From Oreocharis arfaki (lineage: Eukaryota > Chordata > Aves > Passeriformes > Paramythiidae), in the NCBI GenBank assembly GCA_013398015.1, contig VZRR01002859.1, forward strand, positions 372,001-436,000: 64,000 bases of DNA, written 5' to 3'. Positions 14,376 through 25,800 of the stretch are shown one piece after another. Each line of letters starts with the position of its first letter. Position 1 is the stretch's first letter. Made by a program: the position numbers and the translations under genes. Below the pieces are notes generated by a model. That model was not told where the DNA came from. It saw only the letters and a program-made list of their open reading frames with translations, and searched no databases.

Positions 14376-14872
14376 CAGCCTCGGCCCGGCTCCCAGTGCG
14401 GCAGGGAATGGCAGGCTTAGAATCTCCGGGGTCTCCCCTGAGGCACCCCAGCAGATGGTGAAATGGTCCCTCTTTTAGTGAGGCAGGGTATTAAACAGGG
14501 TCCCAGCGCAGCAGCCAGCAAGCTCCAGTGAGCAAGTTTAACTCACAGTTGAAGAAAAAGCAGCAGAAAGGCAGAAAGTCTGCAACGGTGATGGATCCTC
14601 TTCAACCCGAGAGCAGCTCCTCTCCCCTCGAAAGCGGGAAGAACATGAGAGCTAGGAGCCGTACCCAGCCCCTTTTTGCCAGTTCAAATCGCCCAGCATG
14701 TCGCCTTACACCAGAAAAACCCCAGGTGAAAGAGAGCAGCCAGCTGAACTCCTCCCCCCGTGGCCAGGTCTTTTGTCTCTCTTAAGTACTTCGTGATTTG
14801 TCTCTTAGCAACCAAGTATGGGGAAAATTCTTTTAAGAGAAAAAGAAAAAGAGACCTCCTAAAACCCCAACA

Positions 14873-14877
14873 CTGGC
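14873..14877 (+). repeat. Target-site duplication, right copy (CTGGC)
   Basis: Five bases directly after the LTR's terminal CA, matching the left copy. The pre-insertion site was presumably AAAACTGGCTTTTAC. Confidence 0.88.
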
Positions 14878-17800
14878 TTTTACTGACCTGGTTATCAAGT
14901 TCAGGTGTCAACACTGCCTATTCAGAAACATACTTAATGTAGTTAGTTTCAGACATGTTTCAATCCTAGCGTCTTTCACAACAAGTAATCAAATACTTGA
15001 ACACTGTAACAAAACTGGGTTTTCCCACTACTGACCAGCTATCACTGGCCGTCAGGAGTGGGGAAGGTGCCCTCTCACCAGGTCCTTTAATTCTTCACCC
15101 TCTGTGCAGAATGCATTCGGTCCTTCTGTTAACTCCACTGGGAACTGTGGATAGGAGCACAACTGGAGGTGAAGGCACCAGGAAAATGAGGGCAGGAAGT
15201 GGAACTTCTTTGTAACTTTTAACCTATTTTTGATTATTGTCCAGATTGCTTTAAAGTTATGCCTTTTGCCTTAGCAGATAACAGCCTCTTTTGCTATAGG
15301 AAGCCATGAAGCCCATACTCAGAGTGCTTATATATTTTTTAATGATTATTGAACTATTTATTAAAAACAATCTGTATATGTAAAATAAATTTTATATGCA
15401 GATGGTTTCACTAGTGTATAGAGTGTTCTAGTGGTTATAGGTTAGCTTGGGATACAGGAGAGCTTCATTTTCCTCATCTAAATATTCTTTTATTTTAGTG
15501 TTTTGTAAGATCTATTTTTTCAAACCTCTGTTTAAGAGTCATGGTCATACTTCATGTGTTTGTCTGGACTCACAACTTACTATATGCAAAGTGGAATAGC
15601 CTCAGCAATAATGGGATGATTCTTTTTTTTCTCTCCCCACCTCCCACCCTGACGACCCTTTAATGTATAGCTGTTGTGTAAAATGCTTTTATAGAAGATA
15701 AAAGTTAAAATTCCCTCTGACAGGTATGGGAAGGAAAGCTGCTGTAACCCCTGTTGTGACTGAGTGCTTTAACTCTTCAAATCCCACTCTGCATATCACC
15801 GTCATTAGAAAAACAGAGAACAATAGGTCTGCTCTGTTAGAGTTTAAAAAATTGAGTCCTTTCTGCAAACGTAGAGAATAATCTAGTTTGTGAAGCCTGA
15901 TAGGACTTAGTCTAAGATCAGTGCTTCACTCGTTAGTAAATCCCAAAGTAGAACTTCAGGTACCATGAGAGCTTTAATTTGGGCAACTTATAGCTCTGCC
16001 GATTTCAGACATGAGTAGGCAGCAGCAAATTAGATATTTCTGGCATCTGTGTTTTGTATTTCAGTTCCTAAATCCTGGATATGTCCCACTTTAGATGCCT
16101 GTGCCCTTATTTCAATGTCATCTATAAAACCCAGATCTCAAAGGTATAGCTCTGTTAGAGCATTAGTCTCACTTGTTCAGTAGAAATTCACTATCTATCT
16201 TTAAGTATCACAGTTCTAGGACGCTAAATCTTATTGAAAAGCATGGGAATTAAATTCTTAAGTACCCCTGTGTTCCATAAAAAGAAAGTTTAATTGTGCA
16301 AGAAAGTTGGCGTAATTTTACCTTTTTAGGTATCCCACTGGTTAACAGAATCAAATCATTTTAACTGAATTAGATGTCCAGAGTCCCTGTTCAATGCCTC
16401 ACAGGGGAGAGGCTCCTGGGGAAAAGGTATGTTTATATTATGTTTTTTCCCTTCAGATTTTCAGTGTCGAAATACCTAGCTTGGGTACTGAAACAGTCAC
16501 TGTACAGCATGTTGTGCAGACTAATGTACCTTGAGAATATAGGCTCCCTGCAGTAGGAAGCATTTAAAATGGACTTTGATATCTTCACACAGCACTGTCA
16601 GACTGCAGTAAAGCCAGATGCTGACAATGGGCCTGATGAAACTCAACGTGGTTCTGAGTAAGGACCTAACTGAACTACTCTACAGAAAACACCATGAAAG
16701 GAAGTGGGGATAAACTCTGCCCTTTGAAGGTCAGAGTAAGGCATGTGCCTCTGCTCAGGGCTTTTGGATTATGCATGAAAGCCAGATCACGTCTTTCCTG
16801 AGAAAGAGATAGTTCCTACCTGTTGTACCCAGTGGTAAAAGATGGCAGTTTTCAAATGGTTCACTGGTGTGATTTCACACAGGTTTGCAGCCACCAGGCA
16901 GCTAAACTATTCAGTTCTATGGGGGTCATCTCTTTTCAGTCCTTGTCATTTTTATTGCTGTTCCTTCTTGCACAATTAACTATTCATTGAAGTAAAACTT
17001 TGATCCTGATTTCCATCACCCCAGCTGTGCAATTTAACAGGTGGATTAGAGAGTCAGTCAGCAGCATGATATTAAAAGTTTTGCAGCAGGGAATGTGTTT
17101 TAGAAGGTTATCACGGCTTGCCTCTTTTAGCCTTGTTTTCTCACCAGGCATTCCAAGTTACCCCCTTTCACTTCTGTCTTGGCAACTCTTGCATGGCTGA
17201 GCTGCAGATAGGAGCAATGGAGCCCTCCAAAACCCAGTGCTATTACCTCCTCTAATTTTAGCACTGATGTACTTTGCAATGCAGTTCCAAAAAGGTTACA
17301 TCATGGTAAAAGAGGGTGGAAAAGTATAAAGGGGTGCAGAGCAGGGCTGGGGGAATTCACAGAGGCAGGGGAGTTGAAATCCCTTAAACCATATTGACCA
17401 TGCAAGTACTGAACATAATAATGTAGGATTAAATCAAGAGAGTGTCCATGCTGCCATGCATTTTGGCTCTGTTGATGGTGAAAATACAGTGAGTCCATAC
17501 TAAAAAGTCAGAACAGTTCAACTGCATCAGTACAGTCAAAATAGTGCAAGGTTTCTGTGCACACCAGCCCTAAAAATGCATAGTCTTGTTCATTTAACAT
17601 GGTCCTTACAGAATCATTGTCCATATTCCAAAATCCTTGCCATAGGCGACTGCCTATGACAGACTGACCAGGAACTGAGTGGATATGGAAAATGAATTGG
17701 TACTTCTTGGTACTACAAGGAGTTGTTTCTCTGGGGTCAAGATTCGAAACACATTAGTGGAGAAGTGTATGTTCCCCCTGTTCAGGCAGAATTTTTCTGT

Positions 17801-18199
17801 AGATGAATAAGAAGACTTAGCTGCCCAAGGCTGTCAGTTCAGCAGTCTTCTGTGAAATAAAAAGAAAAAAAAAATCTCAACACTGAGCCTTCTAACCTTA
17901 ATGGTGTTCCCTTCCAGATATATTAACTGATTTCCCATTCTTTTTTTTTTCCAATAGCTTAAAGCTCTATTGGTATCAGCATAAGCAATGAAATTGAAAG
18001 CTGTGCTTTCATGATAGAATTTTATTATAATGTTTACTCCCCAATGAGCGTCTACAGACACGAAAATCGGAAGTGTATACTACTTGTCAATAAATCTGAC
18101 GGATGTAGTGGACACAGTTCAGCAAAGAGGAACATGAAGTTCTGCATGTTTGCAGGACTCATCATCTATTTAGTGCAAGAAAGGAAGCAACTAGGTGGG
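14878..18199. other. Intronic sequence, nothing recognised
   Basis: Unique-looking sequence without recognisable exon, transposon or RNA gene. Only chance open frames of 60-75 codons. Confidence 0.55.
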
Positions 18200-18745
18200 T
18201 AGAAGTTCTGCAGGAAAAGATCTCAGATTTGGAGCGGATGGCAAATTCTGTGTGACTCAATGTTATTAAGCTGCTGCAAACAAGGCAAATATCCTACTGG
18301 GATTTGTCAACAGGAATATAACCTGTAGGAGTAATCCTTCTATCCTGCTTAATGCAGAAGTAAGGTTTCAGCTCAAGTACTCCATCAAGCTTCAGGAAAG
18401 ACATAAAGCAATTACAGAGTCCAGAGAAAAGCAATGAAACTGGCCATAGGTCTGGTAAATTATGGCCACTGAGGGAGGTATTGGAGGTTGTTAAGTCTTG
18501 GAAAAAAAAAGGAAGAAGATATCATAGTAGTCTTTGAATAAGTAAATAGATGCTATGATGAGAAAAGAGATATATTGCTCTCAAATATCAGGCTTCAAGG
18601 ACGGCACAGGACGCTGGGAAAACCGTTCTAAAGGAAAAATTGATTGGGGTTTGAATGGAGTGCAGTGATGTAGAATTTCTGTTACTGGATGTTTTTAAGA
18701 AAAGGTTAGACAAATACCTGTCAGGAATTATTTAGGTCACTAGGA
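18200..18745 (+). mobile_element. Old CR1 LINE fragment (ORF2 3' region), + orientation
   Basis: The sequence follows the 3' part of CR1 reverse-transcriptase ORF2 in order. It has the ACTGGGATTTGTCAACAGG segment near 18297, the CAGAGTCCAGAGAAAAGCAATGAAA-like stretch near 18415, the GTCTTGG/GAAGAAGA block near 18495, and GGATGTTTTTAAGAAAAGGT with ACAAATACCTGTCAGGAATT near 18690-18735. These match CR1 from memory of bird and turtle consensus sequences. The reading frame is broken by many substitutions and indels, and the terminal 3' untranslated repeat is missing or unrecognisable, so this is an ancient copy. The left edge is uncertain by some tens of bases. Confidence 0.82.
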
Positions 18746-20219
18746 TAGACAGAAAAATTACTTTTAGGTTGCTTTTTATAACTGTGTTCTATTTTTCTCT
18801 ACATAGATATGTGACTTCTGTTTTTCACTTGATAGATTCTTTGGCTACACACATCAAGCTAAAAAATAAACTACTACAGTTTCTACACCAGGAACAAATA
18901 CATATATTTCTAACTTACAGTACTAAATAACAAATGGAAGTCTCACAATAACTGTCAGGTCTGTTGAATAATTAATAAGGTGAGAAAAACCATGCACGAA
19001 TGAGTCATTCTGTACGCACCAGAAGTCTGGGAAGGCCGAGTGGGTTCTTAGAATACCAAAAATATAAACTTAATTGCTGGCATTTAATTAAATCTGAAAG
19101 AATATTTTTTATTGAATGTTTGATAAAGCAAATTTTCTAATAAAGAAAAATTAGGAGGATAAGTAAAAGGCATCAAAGTCATAAAACATGATACAGTTAT
19201 AACTGAAGACTTCAAAAGGATCTTTATAATGAGAAAGAACAATTTTTTACCAATCGTTTTTAAAAAAATGGAAAAATCTTAACAGGATGGTAGTCCAAGA
19301 AGAAGTAAAAACAAAAGGAAATATTAGGTGAATACAAAGCAAAAGTACTGAAATTGTCTGCAACATGAAGGTCAAGACCTAGTACTTTACAGTGTAAGAG
19401 ACTGAGTGAATGTACTATTATGCATAGCAATGCATTCTTAAGTATCATCAGCAACAAGGGTAAGAGAAGAATAATATTTCATAATTTGTAGTCTTGAACT
19501 CTTCACTGAAATATCTGGGCATTTTGTTTGTTAGGGCTGGAAAAGTTAGGGTTTTTATTTTAATCTTGGGAAAAATAAATACAACTCATCATTATGCAAC
19601 TGAACATCACCTTCGGGGTATAACCTTTGGCAGTTTGATTATATCCTGTTTTATTTGGTCTCACATCACTTTGTACAGAAATAAAAATCTGAACGAGTCA
19701 TAAAGGAAACACGAAAATATAAACAAAGATCTATTTCAGCTTTAATTTACTCAGAGCTATGAGGCAGTGTTTATGAATGAGGGTTAAGCTGTATATGAGA
19801 AAGCAGCCCATACCACCTAAGCAGCCTGTTTCATGTATTTATCGAATAACAGAAGCAAGCACAAAGGATCCTCGTGTCACACCCCTAAAGAGGGCTGATT
19901 GTCAGACATCTGCCTGGGATGGTTGTTTTCTTGATCAGTGCCCAGCTGTCTCAACACTTAATGAATGTTTCCAAGACACTGGATTCTTCTTATGTAATAT
20001 GTATATTTATATGTACATAGAACTATTTATTTTTATAGCAATGACCTAACTCCTCGGGCATGCCTGAAGAGGGAAAATACTCATGTTTTAAACCCATTAC
20101 ATAAGCCTTTTCAGCGATCATAAATTTAAGTAGCAAGTGATTTTAGAGTATGCAGTCAAAGTATGTAGAATATACTAGCCAGTCAATGTGACTGTGTCTG
20201 TACTAGTAAACTCTAAAGA

Positions 20220-20241
20220 TCAGGGTCTGCCCTGACCCTGA
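20220..20241 (+). repeat. Short inverted repeat (8-bp stem, 6-base loop)
   Basis: TCAGGGTC and GACCCTGA flank TGCCCT, a perfect GC-rich stem. There is no T-run to suggest a terminator role, which would not apply to this genome anyway. It may be chance. Confidence 0.6.
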
Positions 20242-21581
20242 GGGAACATGGCATGAGAGTTTTCGTTCATCTGCTAAGTGGTCTTCCCTTCAAAACCTGG
20301 ACCAATGGAGAAAGCAGTAGGAAATCCCACCATGTATCAACCAACCATTGAGATTGAGGAGCTTGTGGCCCTGCTCAGGTATATGTGTGAGAGGGAGCCA
20401 TAGGTCAAAGCGCAGTAGCAAAATACTCTCCTTAGAGCAGCGATAAACTATGTGCATATCAGCTCAGCTTCTCCACTATCTGTCTCCCTTCCAGTGAAAT
20501 TTTGGAGAACTGCATGTACCTGGTGGAGAAAATACAGGAAGCTGAGTTTGTGGAGGGGGGAGGATCGACATTTATGTGTTTGCTTAGTTGTTTGTGCTCC
20601 TCTGTTTCCCAGTACTTAGAAGAGTAATCAGCAATTTGTGTTGGTTAGCCATTCATTAACTGAAGTAAAACTCTGCAGTTGGTGCCTGGTTTCCCCTCGA
20701 CACACATGTTATTCTTACAGCCATGCCCAGGAGGGGACTGGGATAGCACAATCGAACTCTGGTCAAAGGCATTTCAAGCACTGACTATACAGTTCATAGG
20801 ACAGTACTTGATCCTGTGCTTTGGCCCTTTTTGCTTGATTAGGCTAGCCTCCAATAAATCCTGGCAGCTGCAAATCCCAGTATAGCATTAACTAACACAT
20901 TTGTGCCTTGGTAGTATCTTTATATCTAGACCAACTTTGCTATAGTGGAGTAACTGTTTTCATCCCACTTACCCTTTGTTTTAGTTGCTTTAGATGCAGT
21001 TTTATCCAAGAAGAGGTCTAGAAGTGATGAGTGAGACCACAGACCTGTATCAGAGGAAACTTCTCAGACCTAGTGAGCAGTATTGCAGATTCAGCTATGT
21101 GTGGTGTGCAAATTCCCAAGTTCATCCTTCCACTCATCTTCTGGGTTTTAGAGGCAGTACCTTCAGCAGGGTGTCTATGTAAGGGGAGTAACCTGTAATT
21201 TGCCGTAGGCTCCTGATCTATCCTCCTCCTACCAAAAAAAATTCTGTAGGAAAAACCCCATCTTCAGGCAAGTCAGGAAGAGTTCAGACAGGGCAAGACC
21301 AAGGCCTTACATACTCAGTACAGAGCTTATAGTCTCATACTAGTGATAGCAGTACTGTGTTTCAGGGGTACAAGGTAACAGCGAAGTATTCTCACCACAG
21401 GTGTCTGATTTTCTCTCACGGAAAAATTACCAGAGACTGTGACAGCTTTCTTTTCTAATCTCATCAGCTCCATTTCAACACATCCTTTGTACTGAATTTG
21501 TGTCTTCTGTCATCTTTCTAGCTCTGTTACTCCTTAATTCATCCCCAGCTCTGATCATTCTTTAACATTTAAGAGAACCTC

Positions 21582-21610
21582 AAATAATAATAATTAATAA
21601 TAATAATAAT
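21582..21610 (+). repeat. (AAT)n microsatellite
   Basis: About nine AAT-type units with one TTAA interruption in the middle. Confidence 0.9.
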
Positions 21611-22439
21611 CAACCTTTTCCTTACTAGCCATATGCATGTGAAAATTGGAAATAAGTATCTTTCATTATTACTTTATTTTTTTTTATTGCTGCCAACCAC
21701 AATAATGAGGTAAATAATTGAATATGAGTTTAAGGTAATATTTTTCACAAATATGCTACCATAAGATGCTGCAGTTAGTAAATTAAATTTCTAAGATACA
21801 TAATTAGAACAAGGCACCTGAAATCCAGCTTTTGTTTTCACGATTTCAAATTTTATCTCAGAAATGGTATTAAAATTTTTATTGAGCAATTGTACTCAGA
21901 CAGCTCTGGTGGTCATATGGGCTTTTAAGCTACAGGGTTTTTTCCCAATACCTCCATAAAATCTTGTAAGAGTTTTGGGAACAAGGAACAGTATAAATTA
22001 ACAAAACCTTTTGCACATACTAAGAACTACATTTAGTTCTGAATTTCCTTTCAGTATCCTTCGTAAACATCAGCTGTCATACTATTAACATTTTGAAAGT
22101 TAACGAAGTGTTAAATTAACAGTGGGCCAGATTCTGCAGTGAGGACACCACCAGAGCCTTCACACAGAAACCAAACCAATCCTTACCAGTCCTGCTGTCA
22201 CTCAGACTGAAGTTGTGATGCTGGAGCACTGGGATGCTCTAAAACTGAAGCGAGGGTAGGAAGAGAAACATCTAGAAATCACTAGAGCATGATGACTTAG
22301 CTCATATTAAAAAATCCAGTTGTGATTTTTTCAGACCATAACCCTCTAATTATGAAACAGCAGACGGGATTTTGCTCTCCAACAGTTACAGCCACGAGTG
22401 CTCTAAAAGCAGTGGGAGGGATGCCACCTTTCCCCAGGC

Positions 22440-22467
22440 GGGGAGGCAGGGCAGGGGACAGGCGGGG
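22440..22467 (+). other. G-quadruplex motif in the CpG-rich block
   Basis: G-runs at 22440-22443, 22449-22451, 22454-22457 and 22464-22467, with loops of 2-6 bases. Confidence 0.7.
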
Positions 22468-22538
22468 CAGGCGGTCAGTGTCAGCCTTTGGGCAGGCGGT
22501 GGCTGGGCGCAGTCTCCCGGCTCCCACTAGCAGCGGCC

Positions 22539-22567
22539 GGGCCGGGCCGGGGGATGAGCGGTGCGGG
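22539..22567 (+). other. G-quadruplex motif (GGGCC repeat)
   Basis: Three closely spaced G-runs (22539-22541, 22544-22546, 22549-22553) and a fourth at 22565-22567 after an 11-base loop. It is weaker than the motif at 22440. Confidence 0.5.
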
Positions 22568-22624
22568 AGCGCTGCGGTGCGGGAGTGCTGCGGTGCGGGA
22601 GCGCTGCGGTGCGGGAGCGCTGGG
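22561..22624 (+). repeat. 16-bp GC-rich tandem repeat, four copies
   Basis: GTGCGGGAGCGCTGCG is repeated four times in exact register. Copy 2 has one C-to-T change (a CpG decay) and copy 4 has one change in its second-last base. Each unit carries several CpGs. Confidence 0.95.
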
Positions 22625-22740
22625 TTTCGCCCACGGTCGCCGCTCCAAGTTTGTGGCAGAGCTGGTGACGGCTGCTTCCTAAGGAGCCAAGCAAGCCCTT
22701 GTCTGTGCCCGAATCCTCCATGGGCAGGTTGCAGTTTGTT

Positions 22741-22790
22741 GGGTGGGGGTTTTTTTGTTTGGTTTTTGGGTTTTGGGTTTTTTTAATCAA
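22741..22790 (+). repeat. G/T-rich low-complexity tract
   Basis: Alternating G-runs and T-runs (GGGTGGGGGT7, GGT5, GGGTTTTGGG, T7) with no A or C. It flanks the CpG-rich block on its right side. Confidence 0.85.
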
Positions 22791-22870
22791 ATTGCTCTGA
22801 GTGGCTCGGTAGACGGATCCCGCAGAAGTGTTTTAGACTGTGTGCTAACCCCGATCATTTCGTTTGTATT

Positions 22871-25800
22871 ACTTATTTCTTAGACTGGTTTCTAAGCCAT
22901 GTGGAACCGTTGCTCTCCCTGGCTGGATGACCTAAGCTTTCCAAGTAGGAGAGGGATCCTTCTATTTTTCATTGAACTGAATGTTCTTAATCAGTTAATG
23001 AGTTTATTGTGCAAATAATAAAAGAGCTCTTCAATATGCCAGCATACTAGTGCAAATACTCCTACATATACTGGTTTGCAGAGATTTTTTGTAACCATGA
23101 ATATTCTGTGGAAGAAAAGTTGTTTACTGAATATTCATGAAGAGCTGGAGGAAAAAGAGGTCATGAATATGGACAAGTCTAATTTGGTGGGGTTTCTTCG
23201 CAAAGAAATAGGGAGGCATTCGGTTTTGCTGTTGTCATGCAACTCTATTTTTTTCACTTATAATGACATTTGCATTTAATTCAGCAATGATAAAAGTTTA
23301 CTGGAAAGCTGCATCTTAGGTATTTACCTTTCTTTAGTAAATTATCAGTGTTTCTCTGTCTAGACTCAGCTGTTATGTGTATAACACTATGTTGTCTTTT
23401 TAGGGAAGCATGTACAATTGCCCACAGATCTTCCATCTGTGACTTAGTTATTTAAACAAATAACTTTTTTTAAAAATGCATATAATTCCTTCTTCTTTTA
23501 ATGTGTTCACTTTTCTGCTGAAAGATACAAGGAAAAATTTTGATCAGAACTTTGTCCCTTTTCCTTAAAATCAGCGTTCATGAGGCTATAGTTCGGGGAA
23601 AAACAATTTAGAAGCTCCATTTGGGGTTTTAGTTTCCTGAGAGTTAATGAAAATAACTTCTGGTTTCACCTTTACTTTCAGAAAAATTCTTCTTTTTTCT
23701 TTCTTCTAAAAATTACAGTACTTTGCATGTTTACAGACATCTATGGCACATAATACTTTGGAAAACTTAACATAAATATCCAACTGATTTAAAATCAGAA
23801 TACAGTATGTAGAGGTACAGTGAGAGAAAGAAATGAGTTAAAATTACTGCGTGCATTAGGGAAGATTATCCCAGTCAACCTTGGGGATAACAGGACTTGA
23901 ATGTTTTTCAAATTCTGAAATACAGATATTTTAAATAATAGGTAAAAGATTTAAAGTTATAAATGACATCACTATTTACATCACCAAGTCCTACTCACTT
24001 TCCATGGCTACTGGATGCCCATGTGTGATTTTTGAAATGTCTGCCAATCTGTTTAATTATTTTTAGCAATTAAGGTTGTAATTTGTGGATGTTGCTTCAG
24101 CTTCTTGCCTTGTTGACTGATGTCTCAATGTGTACAATCTATGTCATGCCATATGCTCCTTGCTAACTCCTATTAGGCAGAATGAATTTTTCTTTCTAAT
24201 CAGGTTTTTGCTGGTACATGTTTAAGGAGAAAACAGAAAATCAAAGTACACTGAGGCTGTTTCTCCACTGTTCTGCTCCTCATATCCTTTTCTCATAAAC
24301 ATGGCAAGTGAGTGTGAATTGGCAATGAACACAAAATTCTTGTTTGCATCTTTTCTATGCTCACTTTGTTCAGCTGGAAATAATTTAGAAAGTACTAAGC
24401 TATTGAAAGAACAGTCCTGTGAGGATCCACTAACTTCGACGGACTGCTCCTAAGTTACAAGCACAAACCACTAACATTACTGAGTCCGTTGAAGAACATC
24501 TTTATGCATTGTATACCCACTTTATGACTCAATTCATGCACATTTTTCAAGGTGGCACATAGTCTTTTTTTGACCATAAAATAGAAACAATTGAAGCCAC
24601 AAGATGTATACCTACCTGCCAGAGGAGCTTGCCGTGAATAAATGAGTGTTCTGGCGCAGAAGCATATTAGGAAGAGAGTAGTTTTAGGAAGTTTGCAGTT
24701 CTCTTAGTCCAGAATTCTTTTTGTCAGAGGAATAAGTTATCTGGTTCCCATTTTTAGCACATTTATATAAGAATGGAAAAGAGGAATATGAAAACTGTCT
24801 CAGAGGTTTTGGTTTTATTTTTATTTTTCTGGTGAAGACTAACTGTATCTTTACATGTTGATGTAGTGTCTGCTACAGCTGGTTTCTAAATTAAATTTAC
24901 TTGATGAGTGCTGGTTTTATTTGTATAATGGTGCTTTTGATCAAAGATACAAAAAGATAATACACATGATAATTTTGATTGGTGAAATATATGAGGCACT
25001 TCCAAATGTTTTTCAAGCACTGTTTGAAAAAGAAAAAAGCCACAAACATATTAGCAGCACTAATTAGTAGTGGGGAGCCTTGGATTTTCTAGGGTGGAAA
25101 ACATTTTTAGCATTTGTTCAGAAGCTTCAAAGCTCAATTTTAGGTGCTCAACTCATGGTGGTAGGAACTGAAGGGTGACAGTGACAAGGAGTAAACAATA
25201 TTTACATAGCAAAAACAATTTGACAACTAATTTATAAATATTGCAAATGAGAGGGAAAGCTCATAGTGTTTTTAAAGAAAGATCTTCAGAATTTAGTTCT
25301 TATTTTTTTCTCCTGCTGTTCTGTGAAGGCCATTTTATACTGTTCTTTCATATAAATATTATTTCATTTGAGGTTTATTTTAAAAGCAAACTTATGTATG
25401 GAACTGTAATGCAAATCCGCATTTAGTAGTTGTTATTACCAAAAGCTGTTAAGGACAAATACGTGTTCTACACCTGTGTACAAGCAGACCTCCCACAGAA
25501 TTTGATTAAAAATCTAGTGCTGTGGTACCAAATCTGACTGAAAGATCTACAGTAAAGACCAAAGAGGGCAACATTACTATGTTCTAGCAATTACTTTGGC
25601 TGATTTGCAGGCAAGATAACCCTGTAGTAGAGGAGTTAGTTCTTGGTCATTCAAGTTACTATAATTCAAAACCTGTAAGAAGATAGAATCTCTATGTATT
25701 TTTCAGAAGTAGTTTAAATTCCCAGCTTTAGAGTTACAGATATTTGCAATTTGCACAATAAGAATTATTTTAGAACAACTATAAATTTAAATGTCATAAA

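Larger units (their letters stand above)
13763..14872. mobile_element. Solo long terminal repeat of an endogenous retrovirus-like element (about 1.1 kb)
   Basis: The element begins TGTCTTGGTTTGAAAGACAG and ends CCTAAAACCCCAACA, giving TGT...ACA ends. It is flanked by a perfect 5-bp direct repeat, CTGGC, at 13758-13762 and 14873-14877. This is the layout of one LTR left after recombination: no internal retroviral genes and no second LTR are present. A 5-bp duplication fits class III (ERVL-like) elements better than 4-bp or 6-bp classes. From memory, the first 150 bp resemble passerine LTR families; I do not assign a family name. The middle (about 13975-14420) is much richer in GC than the flanks, contains many CpGs and a G-quadruplex motif, and is interrupted by Ns. 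TATATAAA lies at about 13919 and ATTAAA at 14490 on the + strand, but transcription orientation is not certain. The 90-130 codon frames inside are a by-product of GC content. Confidence 0.9.
18746..22429. other. AT-rich intronic sequence, little recognised
   Basis: No exon or transposon recognised. It contains an (AAT)n-type run at 21582-21610 and an 8-bp hairpin at 20220-20241. Confidence 0.55.
22430..22660. promoter_or_regulatory. CpG-island-like GC-rich block within the ADGRB3 intron
   Basis: This block of about 230 bp is strongly GC-rich and CpG-rich within an intron that is otherwise AT-rich. CpGs thin out but continue to about 22865. It contains GGCGGGG and GGGCCGGGCCGGGGG elements (Sp1/KLF-like GC boxes), a 16-bp tandem repeat and two G-quadruplex motifs. 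No LTR ends or target-site duplication were seen around it, so it does not look like a mobile insertion. In vertebrates, isolated CpG islands inside genes often mark alternative promoters or enhancers; that role is inference here. Open frames on both strands reflect GC content and low stop frequency. Confidence 0.6.

Noticed and set aside
13772..14478. Overlapping 94-131 codon frames on both strands in the LTR
   Set aside because: They lie in GC-rich sequence with few stops, cross the N gap, and show no retroviral or other protein similarity.
22322..22790. Frames of 64-154 codons over the CpG-rich block
   Set aside because: Open in several frames on both strands because of GC content. The repeated peptide merely reflects the 16-bp tandem repeat.
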